From Nitrospira sp. (GTDB lineage: Bacteria > Nitrospirota > Nitrospiria > Nitrospirales > Nitrospiraceae), in NCBI GenBank assembly GCA_022843785.1, contig JALHMZ010000002.1, positions 1 to 64,000 of the forward strand: a stretch of 64,000 nt of DNA, read 5' to 3'. Below the pieces are notes generated by a model. It saw only the letters and a program-made list of their open reading frames with translations, was not told the DNA's origin and made no database searches. The stretch's first letter is position 1, and every line of letters begins with the position of its first letter. A program made the position numbers and the translations under genes. Below are positions 18,033 through 26,857 of the stretch, one piece after another.

Positions 18033-18674
18033 CTATTGCACAGACATGTTGCTGGGTGGAGAAGGTGGTGCAACCTCGCCATATCCCGTATGCGGGTTCT
18101 TGCCATGGGGATTGGAGCCATGGGGCATGCCACCGCCATGTGGATTGCCGTGCCCCATATCCCCCCCCTTGTGCTGATGCATCACTTTGTCGTGTTCGGC
18201 CTTTTCCTTCTCACGCTGCTCCGGTGTCAACACCGCCATCACCTCGCGCCGGATCTTGATCGCGGTCAAGCGAAGCAGTACCTGTAGATCTTCGCTCTGT
18301 TTCAGCTTTGTTTCAATTGCAGCAATATCTGATTTATCATCATCCGTGAGGGACTTCAGCTCACGCTCGGCAATTTGAATCTCAGCTTCTGCCTTGATAC
18401 GGACCTTGTCCAGACTCAGTTGGAAATCTTTCAGTTTCGCTACTTGGTCCGCCGTCAGCCCGATGTCCTTTTCATGCTTGAGCAAGTGCCGGATCAAATG
18501 GCCGGTTCCGCTATGCATCATGCCTTTCCCGTAACCACCCATTGCACCATGTCCACCATGGCTGCCGGCATGACCGTAACTGGGATCATTGGCCCAGACA
18601 CCGGTACTCCCCAAGGCCAGCATAAACATCGCTGTAACACCACATGACACAATCGCCTTTGTTCCTCGCTGCAT
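18033..18674 (-). CDS. Periplasmic Spy/CpxP-like protein rich in His, Met and Gly
   Basis: The 213-aa protein has a signal peptide (cut near residue 28, GVWAND), two LTxxQ motifs (GLTADQVAKLKDF at about 73-85 and VLTPEQREKEKAEH at about 149-162) and an alpha-helical middle, as in the Spy/CpxP family of ATP-independent chaperones and metal-resistance proteins. Both ends are unusual: an N-terminal HAGSHGGHGAMGGYGKGMMH segment and a C-terminal HQHKGGDMGHGNPHGGGMPH segment, both likely to bind soft or transition metals. GGAGGAG precedes the ATG. A role in metal or envelope stress is inferred. The 244 bases upstream, to the J-protein gene, hold no gene that I can support. Confidence 0.75.
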   Translation of the reverse strand: MQRGTKAIVSCGVTAMFMLALGSTGVWANDPSYGHAGSHGGHGAMGGYGKGMMHSGTGHLIRHLLKHEKDIGLTADQVAKLKDFQLSLDKVRIKAEAEIQIAERELKSLTDDDKSDIAAIETKLKQSEDLQVLLRLTAIKIRREVMAVLTPEQREKEKAEHDKVMHQHKGGDMGHGNPHGGGMPHGSNPHGKNPHTGYGEVAPPSPPSNMSVQ

Positions 18675-18918
18675 AGACTCCTCCCTTTTCTAAGAACACC
18701 GTTGGTAGATCTGTGCCATTGTCAGCCGTTCCGTAACGGCCAGATACGTCATAATCAGCTCGCCATTTACGCGCTGTAGCTTGCCATACAGACTGAGGCA
18801 ACGCAAGCAATCACCATGCGCGATCCATAAGGGAACAGGGGAGGGGACGGGCAGGACGCAGCGGCTATCGAAGCGATTGGCAGAGCCGTGTCGCGCCCGG
18901 ACATCCGGCACGTTATAT

Positions 18919-19941
18919 CTATTCTTGTTGAGCTTTGATGAGCAACTCAGCCCGCGGGTCCTGATGAGGTTGTCGAGCGAGTTGCTCGTACAGTAACCGT
19001 TCCTCATTGGATATGGAAGAAGCCATAACGATCTGTAGGGTGAGGAATAGATCGCCATGGGTACCGGTCGCTGTCGGAAGGCCCTTTCCCTTGAGGCGCA
19101 GTTTGCTATCCGCGCGACTCCCAGCTGGAATTTTCACGCGAACCGGTTCTCCTAATGTCGGCGCCATCACTTCGGCCCCCAACGCAGCTTCCCAAGGCCA
19201 GACGGGGAGACTAGCGTGGAGGTCGCTGCCTTGCCGGCGAAATATCCTGTCCTCCTTAACTGAGACATGGAGGTAGAGGTCTCCACGCTTTCCGCCGTTG
19301 CGGCCGGGCTGACCTTTTCCGCCCACACGCACTCTGGTGCCGTCGAGCACACCGGCTGGAATCCTGACTTCGATTGTCGTCGGTTCCATGCCGGTGCCCG
19401 ATCCATGACAGACTTGACAGGAGCGGCCCCGAAGCGATCCACTCCCTCGGCAGGACCTACAGGATACCGGTTCCATGAGGGAGACACGCTTCGTCACACC
19501 GGATAGCACTTCCCGCAACGACAGCGCGACGTCAGTTTCCACATCCTCACCCTGTGAGGCAAATCCTCGTGGACCGCCAGCTCGCGCACTCCCGCCAAAG
19601 AGATTCTCAAAGATATCGGAGAAGTCTCCTGTGCTGTAGCCTGTACTGGCCCTGCCGCCGAATCCACCCCCGGTTTGCCGGCGCGCCTGCTCAAATGCCT
19701 CGGCTTGTTCCCATTGCGAACCGTGCTGATCATATTTTTTCCGCTTGTCAGGGTCTGACAGTACTTCCTGTGCTTCATTGAGCTCTTTGAACTTCCGTTC
19801 CATCTCGACTTTTTTCGTGCCGGCATGGAGATCGGGATGGTACTGGCGGGCAAGTCGTCGGTAGGCTTTTTTAATGTCGTCGGCGGAGGCTTCCCGTGAT
19901 AGGCCGAGGATCTGGTAATAGTCGCGTGGGGGAGAGGCCAT
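18919..19941 (-). CDS. J-domain co-chaperone (DnaJ/CbpA type)
   Basis: The 340-aa protein begins with a J domain (residues 7-72) containing HPD at 35-37, which stimulates DnaK ATPase. A Gly/Phe region (about 90-125) follows, then a reduced zinc site with only two CxxCxG motifs (CRSCRGSG and CQVCHGSG) where DnaJ has four, and two C-terminal peptide-binding domains. It is therefore intermediate between DnaJ and CbpA. The start is 18 bases from the stop of the TtuA-like gene, so both leftward genes are probably one transcript. Confidence 0.85.
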   Translation of the reverse strand: MASPPRDYYQILGLSREASADDIKKAYRRLARQYHPDLHAGTKKVEMERKFKELNEAQEVLSDPDKRKKYDQHGSQWEQAEAFEQARRQTGGGFGGRASTGYSTGDFSDIFENLFGGSARAGGPRGFASQGEDVETDVALSLREVLSGVTKRVSLMEPVSCRSCRGSGSLRGRSCQVCHGSGTGMEPTTIEVRIPAGVLDGTRVRVGGKGQPGRNGGKRGDLYLHVSVKEDRIFRRQGSDLHASLPVWPWEAALGAEVMAPTLGEPVRVKIPAGSRADSKLRLKGKGLPTATGTHGDLFLTLQIVMASSISNEERLLYEQLARQPHQDPRAELLIKAQQE

Positions 19942-19959
19942 CCGTTTGCCTGTATGCTA

Positions 19960-20919
19960 TCAGTGCGGGACAGCGCTTTTCGCCCGCGCCATGAGTTTGC
20001 AGTACGAACAACTTTCGGCGGTCGTCGGTTGACCGCATGACATGCAGGGATGCAGGATCGTCTGGTCTTTTTCAGCCATTGTCGTCGGTGCGGACGTGGC
20101 ACCTTGCTTACGCTGTCTCTCCAGAAACCCCCAATAGAAATACTGCTTCGTGCCAGGGGATTCAGTCTCCAGCCTGTTCAAGACTTCCTTATAAAGGAGC
20201 GTCTTCGCCCCTTGAGCCATTGGACATTCATCCACGATATAATCGATTTTATTTAAGACACAGTAGGCAGCTAGCTCACGTTCCGTCAATCGATAGAGCG
20301 GTTTTACCTTCTTGGCAAATCCTTCCACGGAAGCGGGCAAACTAGGACCTTGTTTCTCCAGATATTCCTCTTGCCAATGCAGCACATTGCCAAGAAGACG
20401 AGCTGCTTCGTCATCAAGATTATGGCCGGTGGCCATGACATCATACTCTTTTTCAATTGCTGCCCGATTAAACTGGTAGCGCTTGATTGTGCCGCACGTC
20501 GAGCAGGTGGGGCGATGCACTAGCTGGGCCAGTTCTTTGATGCCGGCGCCTGCTTCCTCTTCAACCGTATGCGTGTGCAGTGTGGCACCCAGTGGCGCCG
20601 CAATCATCTTTGCATAGTATTGAACTTTGTCATGCGATCGCTCCGAATAGCCCGCGATGCCCAGGTGTACATATAGCGCGTCTGCGTGGAAACCCAGGGT
20701 AAGGAGAATATGCCAGAGCGCCAGGCTGTCCTTGCCGCCCGAGACCGCCACAAGAATGCGATCATCTGGACCGAACATCGCTTGTGATTTAATCGCCTTC
20801 TCGACTTGATCATGGACAAAATGATTGAAACAGGGCTTACAAAACGCAGCATTGTGCCGCGGGAGCTTCATGACCGCTTTTGTTTTGCACTTCGTGCAGT
20901 TCATACTGCAATGGATCAT
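19960..20919 (-). CDS. TtuA-like tRNA 2-thiolation enzyme (TIGR00269 family)
   Basis: This PP-loop ATPase has an N-terminal CxxC...CxxC zinc finger (CTKCKTKAVM...CKPC), the pyrophosphatase motif VAVSGGKDSLALW, inner cysteines CSTCGT and ECPMAQG that match those holding a [4Fe-4S] cluster in TtuA, and a C-terminal zinc finger (CMSCGQPTTAESCSYC). TtuA-type enzymes adenylate the tRNA base and add sulfur, giving 2-thiouridine derivatives; TtcA and Ncs6/CTU1 are close relatives. Which base is modified here is not known. The longest ORF begins at a TTG at 20943; I use the ATG at 20919, and ATG 20904 is also possible. A sulfur-carrier partner (TtuB-like) is not in the window. Confidence 0.75.
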   Translation of the reverse strand: MIHCSMNCTKCKTKAVMKLPRHNAAFCKPCFNHFVHDQVEKAIKSQAMFGPDDRILVAVSGGKDSLALWHILLTLGFHADALYVHLGIAGYSERSHDKVQYYAKMIAAPLGATLHTHTVEEEAGAGIKELAQLVHRPTCSTCGTIKRYQFNRAAIEKEYDVMATGHNLDDEAARLLGNVLHWQEEYLEKQGPSLPASVEGFAKKVKPLYRLTERELAAYCVLNKIDYIVDECPMAQGAKTLLYKEVLNRLETESPGTKQYFYWGFLERQRKQGATSAPTTMAEKDQTILHPCMSCGQPTTAESCSYCKLMARAKSAVPH

Positions 20920-21093
20920 ACGAGTAGCTCGGGATGAATGCAAACTTCTTTGCCATATGGAAAGGGAGTCAGTTATCCAATGAACTCGAAAGAGTAATCT
21001 GGTATGGTACGTACTAAGAGAGTGCAGAGCGTCTTGCTTTCAGGATGAAAGCAGGACAAATCCATAAGTTGACATAATCTATCTTATCGGACC

Positions 21094-21732
21094 ATGAGTC
21101 TCGAATTCATCGGCCGTCTTCACAAAGAATTGTCGATTACGGGCAGCGCACTGTATGAAGTAGTTCTATCAATTTCTGAGCGCGTGAATCGCAAGACACA
21201 GATTATTCGCCTTCACTGGCACGCGTCGGGAATCCTTCAACAGATCGATCAAGTCACCGCCGAGGCCGGTCGACAGGTTGCAGATCACATCAGCCGCCCG
21301 TCCTTAACCCCGTATCCGCATGACGCGGCACTCGACACGACTGTCTCGCAGGCAGTAACCCGGGTCCAGACACTGAAGCAGTCGCTGTCACAGATCGATG
21401 GACAAATTCGCGAGCTTAAACTTGAAGCGATTCATGAGGATTCCATTAAACTTCAGCAGGACTTAACGATTCGATCTGCCAAGATTGAGCGACTGACCAT
21501 TGCCAGGCACGCAGCTGCCGTCGGCCAAACTCTCAGTGCCATGCCTCGATTGTCCTCGGTCCATATTGCATCCGTCTTACGCGGACCATTCTTACTTGCT
21601 CCGTCCGAGGGGTTGATCTTCCGGACCGACGATATCGTCGTCTTAATTGGAGTAGAATCCGAGGTGGATCGCCTCGTGACATGGTTTACCAGTAACCGTA
21701 CACTCAATGCGGCGACATCGAAATCCGCGTAG
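21094..21732 (+). CDS. Coiled-coil protein with a C-terminal RCK_C-like (TrkA-C) domain
   Basis: The 212-aa protein has no signal peptide. Residues 1-150 are helical, with a PhoU-like look (two long amphipathic helices, LQQIDQVTAEAGRQVADHIS and RVQTLKQSLSQIDGQIREL). Residues about 153-200 (LSSVHIASVLRGPFLLAPSE then DDIVVLIGVESEVDRLVTWF) have the pattern of the TrkA-C/RCK_C ligand-binding domain found in K+ channels and antiporters. It lacks any membrane or NAD-binding part, so it may be a regulatory subunit or nucleotide sensor acting on another protein. It ends 45 bases before a DegP-like gene. The function is not known. Confidence 0.6.
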   Translation: MSLEFIGRLHKELSITGSALYEVVLSISERVNRKTQIIRLHWHASGILQQIDQVTAEAGRQVADHISRPSLTPYPHDAALDTTVSQAVTRVQTLKQSLSQIDGQIRELKLEAIHEDSIKLQQDLTIRSAKIERLTIARHAAAVGQTLSAMPRLSSVHIASVLRGPFLLAPSEGLIFRTDDIVVLIGVESEVDRLVTWFTSNRTLNAATSKSA

Positions 21733-21777
21733 ACTGAGACGCAGTGTCCTGTGTTCTTAAACATATGATTCTTTCTC

Positions 21778-23190
21778 ATGTTCACGAGACAGTTTGTTCA
21801 TGATAACCTGCCTCAGCAGGTAATCTTGCCCCTTCTCCTGCTGCTTCCTGCACTGGTACATCCGGAGCTTGTCCGCGCAGAGCCGAATGCAGACGCCGTT
21901 CGCGCAGAACCGCCAGGCATTCGGCTCCTTGAAGAAATTCAGGCCGTGATTACTAACCTGGCCGAACAGGCCAAGCCATCTGTTGTGAATCTGTTTCCTC
22001 TTCCAAGCACCGGTCGATCTCGCGAAGGATCAGGGGAGCGTGCGCCGAATAGTTCAGGGTCAGGCTCTGGCCTGATTATCGACAGCGACGGGTACATCAT
22101 CACGAATAATCACGTGATTGGCGATGCAGCCGAGATTGAAGTCCGGTTCTCCGATAAGACCAAACTGGTGGCGAACGTGGTCGGTAAAGATCCTGATACT
22201 GACCTGGCTCTGCTCAAAGTGACGGCAAGCCGTCCCCTCCCCAACGCTCGTTTTGGCGATTCCGCTTCCGTGAAAGTCGGGCAATGGGTCCTGGCAGTGG
22301 GGAATCCCTTTGGGCTCGACCGCACAGTCACTCTCGGCGTCGTCAGCGGCATCGGACGGGAAAACATGAACCTGTCACGGTACGAAAACTTTATTCAGAC
22401 TGATGCGTCGATTAATCCTGGCAATTCCGGCGGACCGCTGTTCAATCTCCACGGCGAAGTGATCGGGATCAATACGGCCATTATCAATTTTGCCCAGGGT
22501 ATCGGCTTTGCCATTCCATCAAACATGGCCAAGCAAGTCATCGAGCAACTCCTGGCAAAGGGCAAAGTGGTGCGGGGATGGCTCGGTGTCGGCATTCAAC
22601 CAATGACACCTGAATTAGCCAAGAAATTCGGCGTGACCGAAAGCGAGGGGGTTCTCGTCAATGAGGTCTTTGAAAAAGATCCGGCCGCATCGGCGGGCAT
22701 TAAACCGGGCGACATTATAGTGAACATTGACGGGAGCCCGGTTGATTCGCCGAACAAGTTGTCGCGGCTGATCGGCGCGCTCACTCCCGGCGAAACTGCG
22801 CATATTGAAGTCGTTCGCGACGGCAATCGCCTCGTCCTGAATATCCCATTGAGTGAGCGGCGTGATGCCGTGCTTGCCTCAGCCACTCCACAAACCAAGA
22901 CGGACGTAAAGCTTGGCCTCGATGTGCAGGATGTAACTCCGGGGTTGGCAGAGACCCTGAATTTACGCGAGTCAAAGGGCGCACTCATCGCGAAAGTTGA
23001 TGCCGGCAGTCTGGCCCAGGCCGAAGGCCTCCGAGAAGGCGACCTCATCAAGGAAGTGAATCGCGCAGAAGTGACTTCAGCCACGGATTTTCACTCGGCG
23101 ATCTCGCGGCTCCGGCGAGGAGACACGATTTTGCTCCGAGTCCTGCGCGAGAATCGGGCCTTCTATGTCGTGCTTAAATCCACTGAGTGA
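21778..23190 (+). CDS. DegP/HtrA-type periplasmic serine protease
   Basis: The 470-aa protein has a signal peptide (about 1-34), an S1C protease domain and two PDZ domains (about 265-355 and 372-465). The triad is H112 (ITNNHVIGDA), D142 (DTDLALLKV) and S217 (NPGNSGGPLFN). Such enzymes degrade or refold damaged envelope proteins. The region around residues 76-95 is a Ser/Gly-rich loop. It may be co-transcribed with the RCK_C-like gene 45 bases upstream. A family label (DegP, DegQ or Do-like) cannot be settled by eye. Confidence 0.9.
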   Translation: MFTRQFVHDNLPQQVILPLLLLLPALVHPELVRAEPNADAVRAEPPGIRLLEEIQAVITNLAEQAKPSVVNLFPLPSTGRSREGSGERAPNSSGSGSGLIIDSDGYIITNNHVIGDAAEIEVRFSDKTKLVANVVGKDPDTDLALLKVTASRPLPNARFGDSASVKVGQWVLAVGNPFGLDRTVTLGVVSGIGRENMNLSRYENFIQTDASINPGNSGGPLFNLHGEVIGINTAIINFAQGIGFAIPSNMAKQVIEQLLAKGKVVRGWLGVGIQPMTPELAKKFGVTESEGVLVNEVFEKDPAASAGIKPGDIIVNIDGSPVDSPNKLSRLIGALTPGETAHIEVVRDGNRLVLNIPLSERRDAVLASATPQTKTDVKLGLDVQDVTPGLAETLNLRESKGALIAKVDAGSLAQAEGLREGDLIKEVNRAEVTSATDFHSAISRLRRGDTILLRVLRENRAFYVVLKSTE

Positions 23191-23238
23191 TCGCGTTCAG
23201 CATCACTCATGAAATGTGCAGCTCGCCTCGCCGAGGAT

Positions 23239-23301
23239 GCGAACCAGCGCAGGACGGAACGAACGTGAGTCCCGTCGGTGCTTGCGAGATACGAGGTTCG
23301 C
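23239..23301. repeat. Inverted repeat between convergent genes
   Basis: GCGAACC (23239-23245) and GGTTCGC (23295-23301) are perfect inverted copies with GACGG...CCGTC nested inside. The 63-base structure sits between the convergent degP-like and EF-G-like genes; it may be a terminator or a palindromic repeat element. Its last bases run close to the EF-G-like stop at 23329. Confidence 0.45.
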
Positions 23302-23328
23302 TTCACGCAGAACGAGCGAGCCCGCCTC

Positions 23329-25431
23329 TCAATGCGCTCCCACGGCCTGCCGTTCTGTCTTGTGCTGCTCGATGATCCTGGCCGCCAGCTCGCGCGGCAC
23401 TTCATCGTAACGGGCAAACTCCATCACATAGCTCCCCCGCCCGCCTGTCATGCCGTTCAGCGCCGGCGCATACTTCAGCAATTCGGCAAGCGGTACCAGC
23501 GCGGTAATCTGCTCGGCATGATCATTCGCGTTGACTGAGAGGATGCGACCTCTGCGCGCATTCAGGTCGCCCATCACGGCCCCGACAGCGTCCGTCGGAG
23601 CTTCGATCTCAACCGTCATCATCGGTTCCAGCAACACCGGCTGCGCCATTTCCGTGGCTTTTTTGAAGGCCATCGACCCTGCAATTTTAAATGACATTTC
23701 CGACGAATCCACCACATGATATGAGCCGTCGTACACAGCGACTCGGACATCAACGACGGGAAAACCTCCCAGCACCCCTTCATGCATCGCCTCGCTCACT
23801 CCTTTCTCCACCGCGGGAATGAAGTTTCGGGGAATGGCTCCGCCGACGACACGATGTTCGAAGGTGAATCCGCCGCCACGCGGCAAGGGCGACACTTCCA
23901 GCCAGCAGTCTCCATATTGCCCGTGGCCGCCCGTCTGTTTCTTGTATTTACCCTGCGCACGCGCTGTCGCGTGCACGGTTTCATGGTACGGAATCTTCGG
24001 CGTATGCAGGATGACGTCGGCCCCAAATTTCCGGTGGAGCTTCTCCAATGCCAGATCAATATGGAGTTGACCAAGACTGCTGAGCACCATCTCTTTGGTC
24101 TCCGCATTGCGAGAAAAGGCCAGCGTCGGATCTTCCTCAATCAGCTTATGCAGGCCGAGACTGACCTTCTCGATCTCCGCCTTCGATTTGGCCTCGATCG
24201 CAAATGACAGGACCGGCCGAGGCAGTCCGATCGCCGGATAGCAAATCTGATCCTTCTCGTCACATAGCGTGTCACCGGTGTGTGTGTCATGTAACTTTCC
24301 GATGGCCACGATATCTCCTGCCGATGCCGAAGCAATCGCGGTGTGCCGTTTTCCGAAGAGCGTATAGAAATGGCCGAGCTTCTCACGTATCTGTTTTGAC
24401 GCGTTCCACACGAGAGAATCGGCCTGGACAGTTCCTGAGAGAATACGGCAATAGGATAACCGCCCCACAAACGGATCAATCAGTGTTTTGAAGACGAAAG
24501 CCGAGAATGGCTCCTGCGCACTCCCCTTCCGTTCGCATGGCAGGCCTGTATTCGGCTGTAGGCCCTCTGACGGATGAGCGGCACAGCGTTCGCCTGGTGA
24601 TGGCAGCAAACCGGTGATTGCATTCATCAGCGGCCATACCCCTAGATTGCGCGCTGCAGAACCGGCGTACAGTGGAAACACCTGTCTTCGCAGGATGCCG
24701 GAACGAAGTCCTGAGAAAAGCACGTCATGACTCAGATCTCCCTGGGCGACATAGGCGTTAAGCAGGGTATCCTCGGTTTCCGCTACGGCTTCCATAAGCC
24801 TGGTACGTCCCTCCTTCGCAGCAGACTTCAGATGTGCTGGCACCGGCAGTATCTCCACCTTGCCGGTAGACGGCCCGGACCGTATGAACCGATCCTGGAG
24901 GATGTCGATCACTCCCTCCATCTGGGGGCCAAGGCCGACTGGTATGACCATGGGCACCGGGACACAGTGAAGTTGTGTGCGGCAGATTTCCAGCGCCTGT
25001 TCGATCGACGCACCGGCTCGATCCAATCCGTTGACGAAAAACAGGCAGGGTAGACCGAGCTCTCCGATGCGCGCCCACAGACGCGACAACTCAGTTCGAA
25101 CACCAGCCTGTCCGTCGAGCACAATCAATACGGCATCTACGGCTCGCAATGCTGAGAGTGGTTCACCGAGTAGGCTGAGTGCACCGGGAGGATCAAGCAG
25201 CGAGATGGTGGTCTGATTCCATGAAAACTGAAGCACGCTGGTACTGACGGAACTGCGATGGTGTAGTTCTTCCGGTTCGAAATCCGAGACGGTCGTGCCC
25301 TGGGCGATGGAACCGAGGATAGGAACGGCTCCGCCGACGAAGAGCATGGCCTCGCTGAGAGACGTCTTGCCTGCGCCGACATTGGACACAATCGCGACAT
25401 TCCTGATGGGCTCCATACGGATATGGTCCAT
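23329..25431 (-). CDS. Divergent elongation factor G-like GTPase
   Basis: The 700-aa protein has the five-domain EF-G layout: G domain, beta-barrel (about 310-400), and domains III-V with HDTHTGDTL and the PCHET-like KIPYHETV and GGHGQYGDCWLEVSPL segments. Several GTPase motifs differ from true EF-G: G1 is SNVGAGKTS (16-24), G3 is DPPG (80-83) in place of DTPG, and G4 is NGLD (134-137) in place of NKMD. The switch I threonine region is also hard to see. These features fit the EF-G-like or FusA2-type paralogues, some of which act in ribosome recycling or have unknown roles; canonical fusA is expected elsewhere. It is followed on the same strand by nothing close; radC lies 55 bases upstream. 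Confidence 0.8.
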   Translation of the reverse strand: MDHIRMEPIRNVAIVSNVGAGKTSLSEAMLFVGGAVPILGSIAQGTTVSDFEPEELHHRSSVSTSVLQFSWNQTTISLLDPPGALSLLGEPLSALRAVDAVLIVLDGQAGVRTELSRLWARIGELGLPCLFFVNGLDRAGASIEQALEICRTQLHCVPVPMVIPVGLGPQMEGVIDILQDRFIRSGPSTGKVEILPVPAHLKSAAKEGRTRLMEAVAETEDTLLNAYVAQGDLSHDVLFSGLRSGILRRQVFPLYAGSAARNLGVWPLMNAITGLLPSPGERCAAHPSEGLQPNTGLPCERKGSAQEPFSAFVFKTLIDPFVGRLSYCRILSGTVQADSLVWNASKQIREKLGHFYTLFGKRHTAIASASAGDIVAIGKLHDTHTGDTLCDEKDQICYPAIGLPRPVLSFAIEAKSKAEIEKVSLGLHKLIEEDPTLAFSRNAETKEMVLSSLGQLHIDLALEKLHRKFGADVILHTPKIPYHETVHATARAQGKYKKQTGGHGQYGDCWLEVSPLPRGGGFTFEHRVVGGAIPRNFIPAVEKGVSEAMHEGVLGGFPVVDVRVAVYDGSYHVVDSSEMSFKIAGSMAFKKATEMAQPVLLEPMMTVEIEAPTDAVGAVMGDLNARRGRILSVNANDHAEQITALVPLAELLKYAPALNGMTGGRGSYVMEFARYDEVPRELAARIIEQHKTERQAVGAH

Positions 25432-25486
25432 GGTCTGCCCTCCTCATCCATTACGCACGGTTTAGAGCATGTCTCGCCTCCCGATC

Positions 25487-26212
25487 TTAATCCCTGTTTT
25501 GTTGCCCTTTGAGCCACCCCTGATCCGCAAAACTCACATACCGGCCGTCGCCGATAATCACATGATCCAGCACAGGAATGCCCAGTAACCGGCCGGCCTC
25601 CCCCAGGCGTTCTGTCAGGTGTCGATCTTCCAGGCTTGGAGTCGGATCGCCGCTGGGATGGTTATGCAAAAAGATCACGGCAGCGGCAGACTCACGAACC
25701 GCAGAGGCGAACACTTCTCGCGGATGCACGAGACTGAGCGTCAACGTTCCTTCTGACACGGTGGATTCCTTGATGACGGTATTCTTGGCGTCCAACAGCA
25801 CAACCTTGAAAAGTTCCTGCTTGCGATCGCGCAAGATCGGGTGAAAATGCGTAAAGAGATCGGCGCTTGAGGAGATGCGCGTGCCGGTCGAAAGCGGGGT
25901 AGCCAGCGATCGGCGCCCTAATTCTACTGCGGCTTTTAGCTGCGCCGCTTTCGCCGGTCCTATCCCCTGAATGGCACAGAGTTCTTCAATCCCGCACATG
26001 GCCAATCCACCGATACCTCCGACTCGGCCAAGCAATTCGATTGCAACTTGTACAGCGGAAGAATCACGGCGACCGGTTCTGAGGAGAATGGCGAGCAGCT
26101 GCGCATCCGACAAGGCATCGGGCCCCTTCGCCATCAGCCGCTCACGTGGGCGTTCAGTCTCAGGCCAATGCGTTATTCCCTTTGCGAGCCTCTTTGCTGT
26201 CATGGTAGCCAT
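25487..26212 (-). CDS. radC: RadC/MPN+ family protein
   Basis: The 241-aa protein has a helix-hairpin-helix segment (LCAIQGIGPAKAAQLKAAVE, about 83-102) and a C-terminal JAB1/MPN+ metalloprotease-like domain with the motif HNHPSGDPTPSLED. Named for DNA repair, its actual function is still unclear; it may be a DNA-linked metallopeptidase or related activity. Length and motifs are complete. It is divergent from the small zinc-ribbon gene at 26388. Confidence 0.9.
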   Translation of the reverse strand: MATMTAKRLAKGITHWPETERPRERLMAKGPDALSDAQLLAILLRTGRRDSSAVQVAIELLGRVGGIGGLAMCGIEELCAIQGIGPAKAAQLKAAVELGRRSLATPLSTGTRISSSADLFTHFHPILRDRKQELFKVVLLDAKNTVIKESTVSEGTLTLSLVHPREVFASAVRESAAAVIFLHNHPSGDPTPSLEDRHLTERLGEAGRLLGIPVLDHVIIGDGRYVSFADQGWLKGQQNRD

Positions 26213-26387
26213 CTTTGACGCACAAAAAATGACACCCCGGACGTTTTTGTACTAGCTGATCATGCTAATTTTGCCATTGTGTGAACTACGTAGAGCGTAA
26301 CCCATTGAAATATCGTGGTGCGACAAATTGGTGCATCTCTTGCTATGTACGTCAACAGCTGTAAACCTAGCCACCTGGGAGGAAGTG

Positions 26388-26561
26388 ATGGAATGTCCGA
26401 AGTGCAAAGGCATGATGATGTTGGAGCGGTTTTCCGATTTCTTTCTCATTTTCTACGCATGGAAGTGTATCAACTGCGGCGCGATCATCGATCGCACGAT
26501 CTCCAATAATCGACGAAAAAGTCTTGCAGCACGCGACGCACAGCCTGTGACGACTCGATAG
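26388..26561 (+). CDS. Small zinc-ribbon protein (57 aa)
   Basis: The ATG at 26388 follows GGGAGGAA and gives MECPKCKGMMMLERFSDFFL and then IFYAWKCINCGAIIDRTISN. Two CxxC knuckles (CPKC and CINC) form one zinc ribbon around a hydrophobic, aromatic hairpin (FFLIFYAWK). I recall near-identical small proteins from Nitrospira genomes. The role is unknown; DNA, RNA or protein contact is possible. A longer in-frame start at 26328 is unlikely because the ribosome site fits the inner ATG. Confidence 0.75.
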   Translation: MECPKCKGMMMLERFSDFFLIFYAWKCINCGAIIDRTISNNRRKSLAARDAQPVTTR

Positions 26562-26581
26562 TTCTATAGGTTACCATCGAA

Positions 26582-26627
26582 CCCGATCCGCGCTACGGCT
26601 CCCTGGGTGAGGGTCAGACGGATCGGG
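26582..26627 (+). repeat. Perfect 9-bp inverted repeat after the zinc-ribbon gene
   Basis: CCCGATCCG (26582-26590) and CGGATCGGG (26619-26627) are perfect inverted copies with a 28-base loop that holds a second small hairpin (CCCT/AGGG). It lies 20 bases after the stop of the zinc-ribbon gene. It could be a terminator without a T-run. Confidence 0.5.
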
Positions 26628-26857
26628 ATACGACGGGCCCAGATTCTTATTTGCACAGCATTATAGTCTCCCTGCATTGGACCGTCAAAATGATGCAGCC
26701 GGTACCGAGCAGCGTCATCCATCCGCGTTCAGCGATCTAAATCCCTCAACGGTTCACATTGTCGTCTGGGTGGAACTCACCCACACCACCATTCTTGACC
26801 CCTTCAAAAACGCTATGTTAGAGTCTTCCGGGCCGGACGAACCCGTAGTCATTTGCT

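Noticed and set aside
18690..19058. 122-aa leftward frame overlapping the J-protein 3' end
   Set aside because: It overlaps the J-domain gene heavily, has an unlikely composition and no ribosome site.
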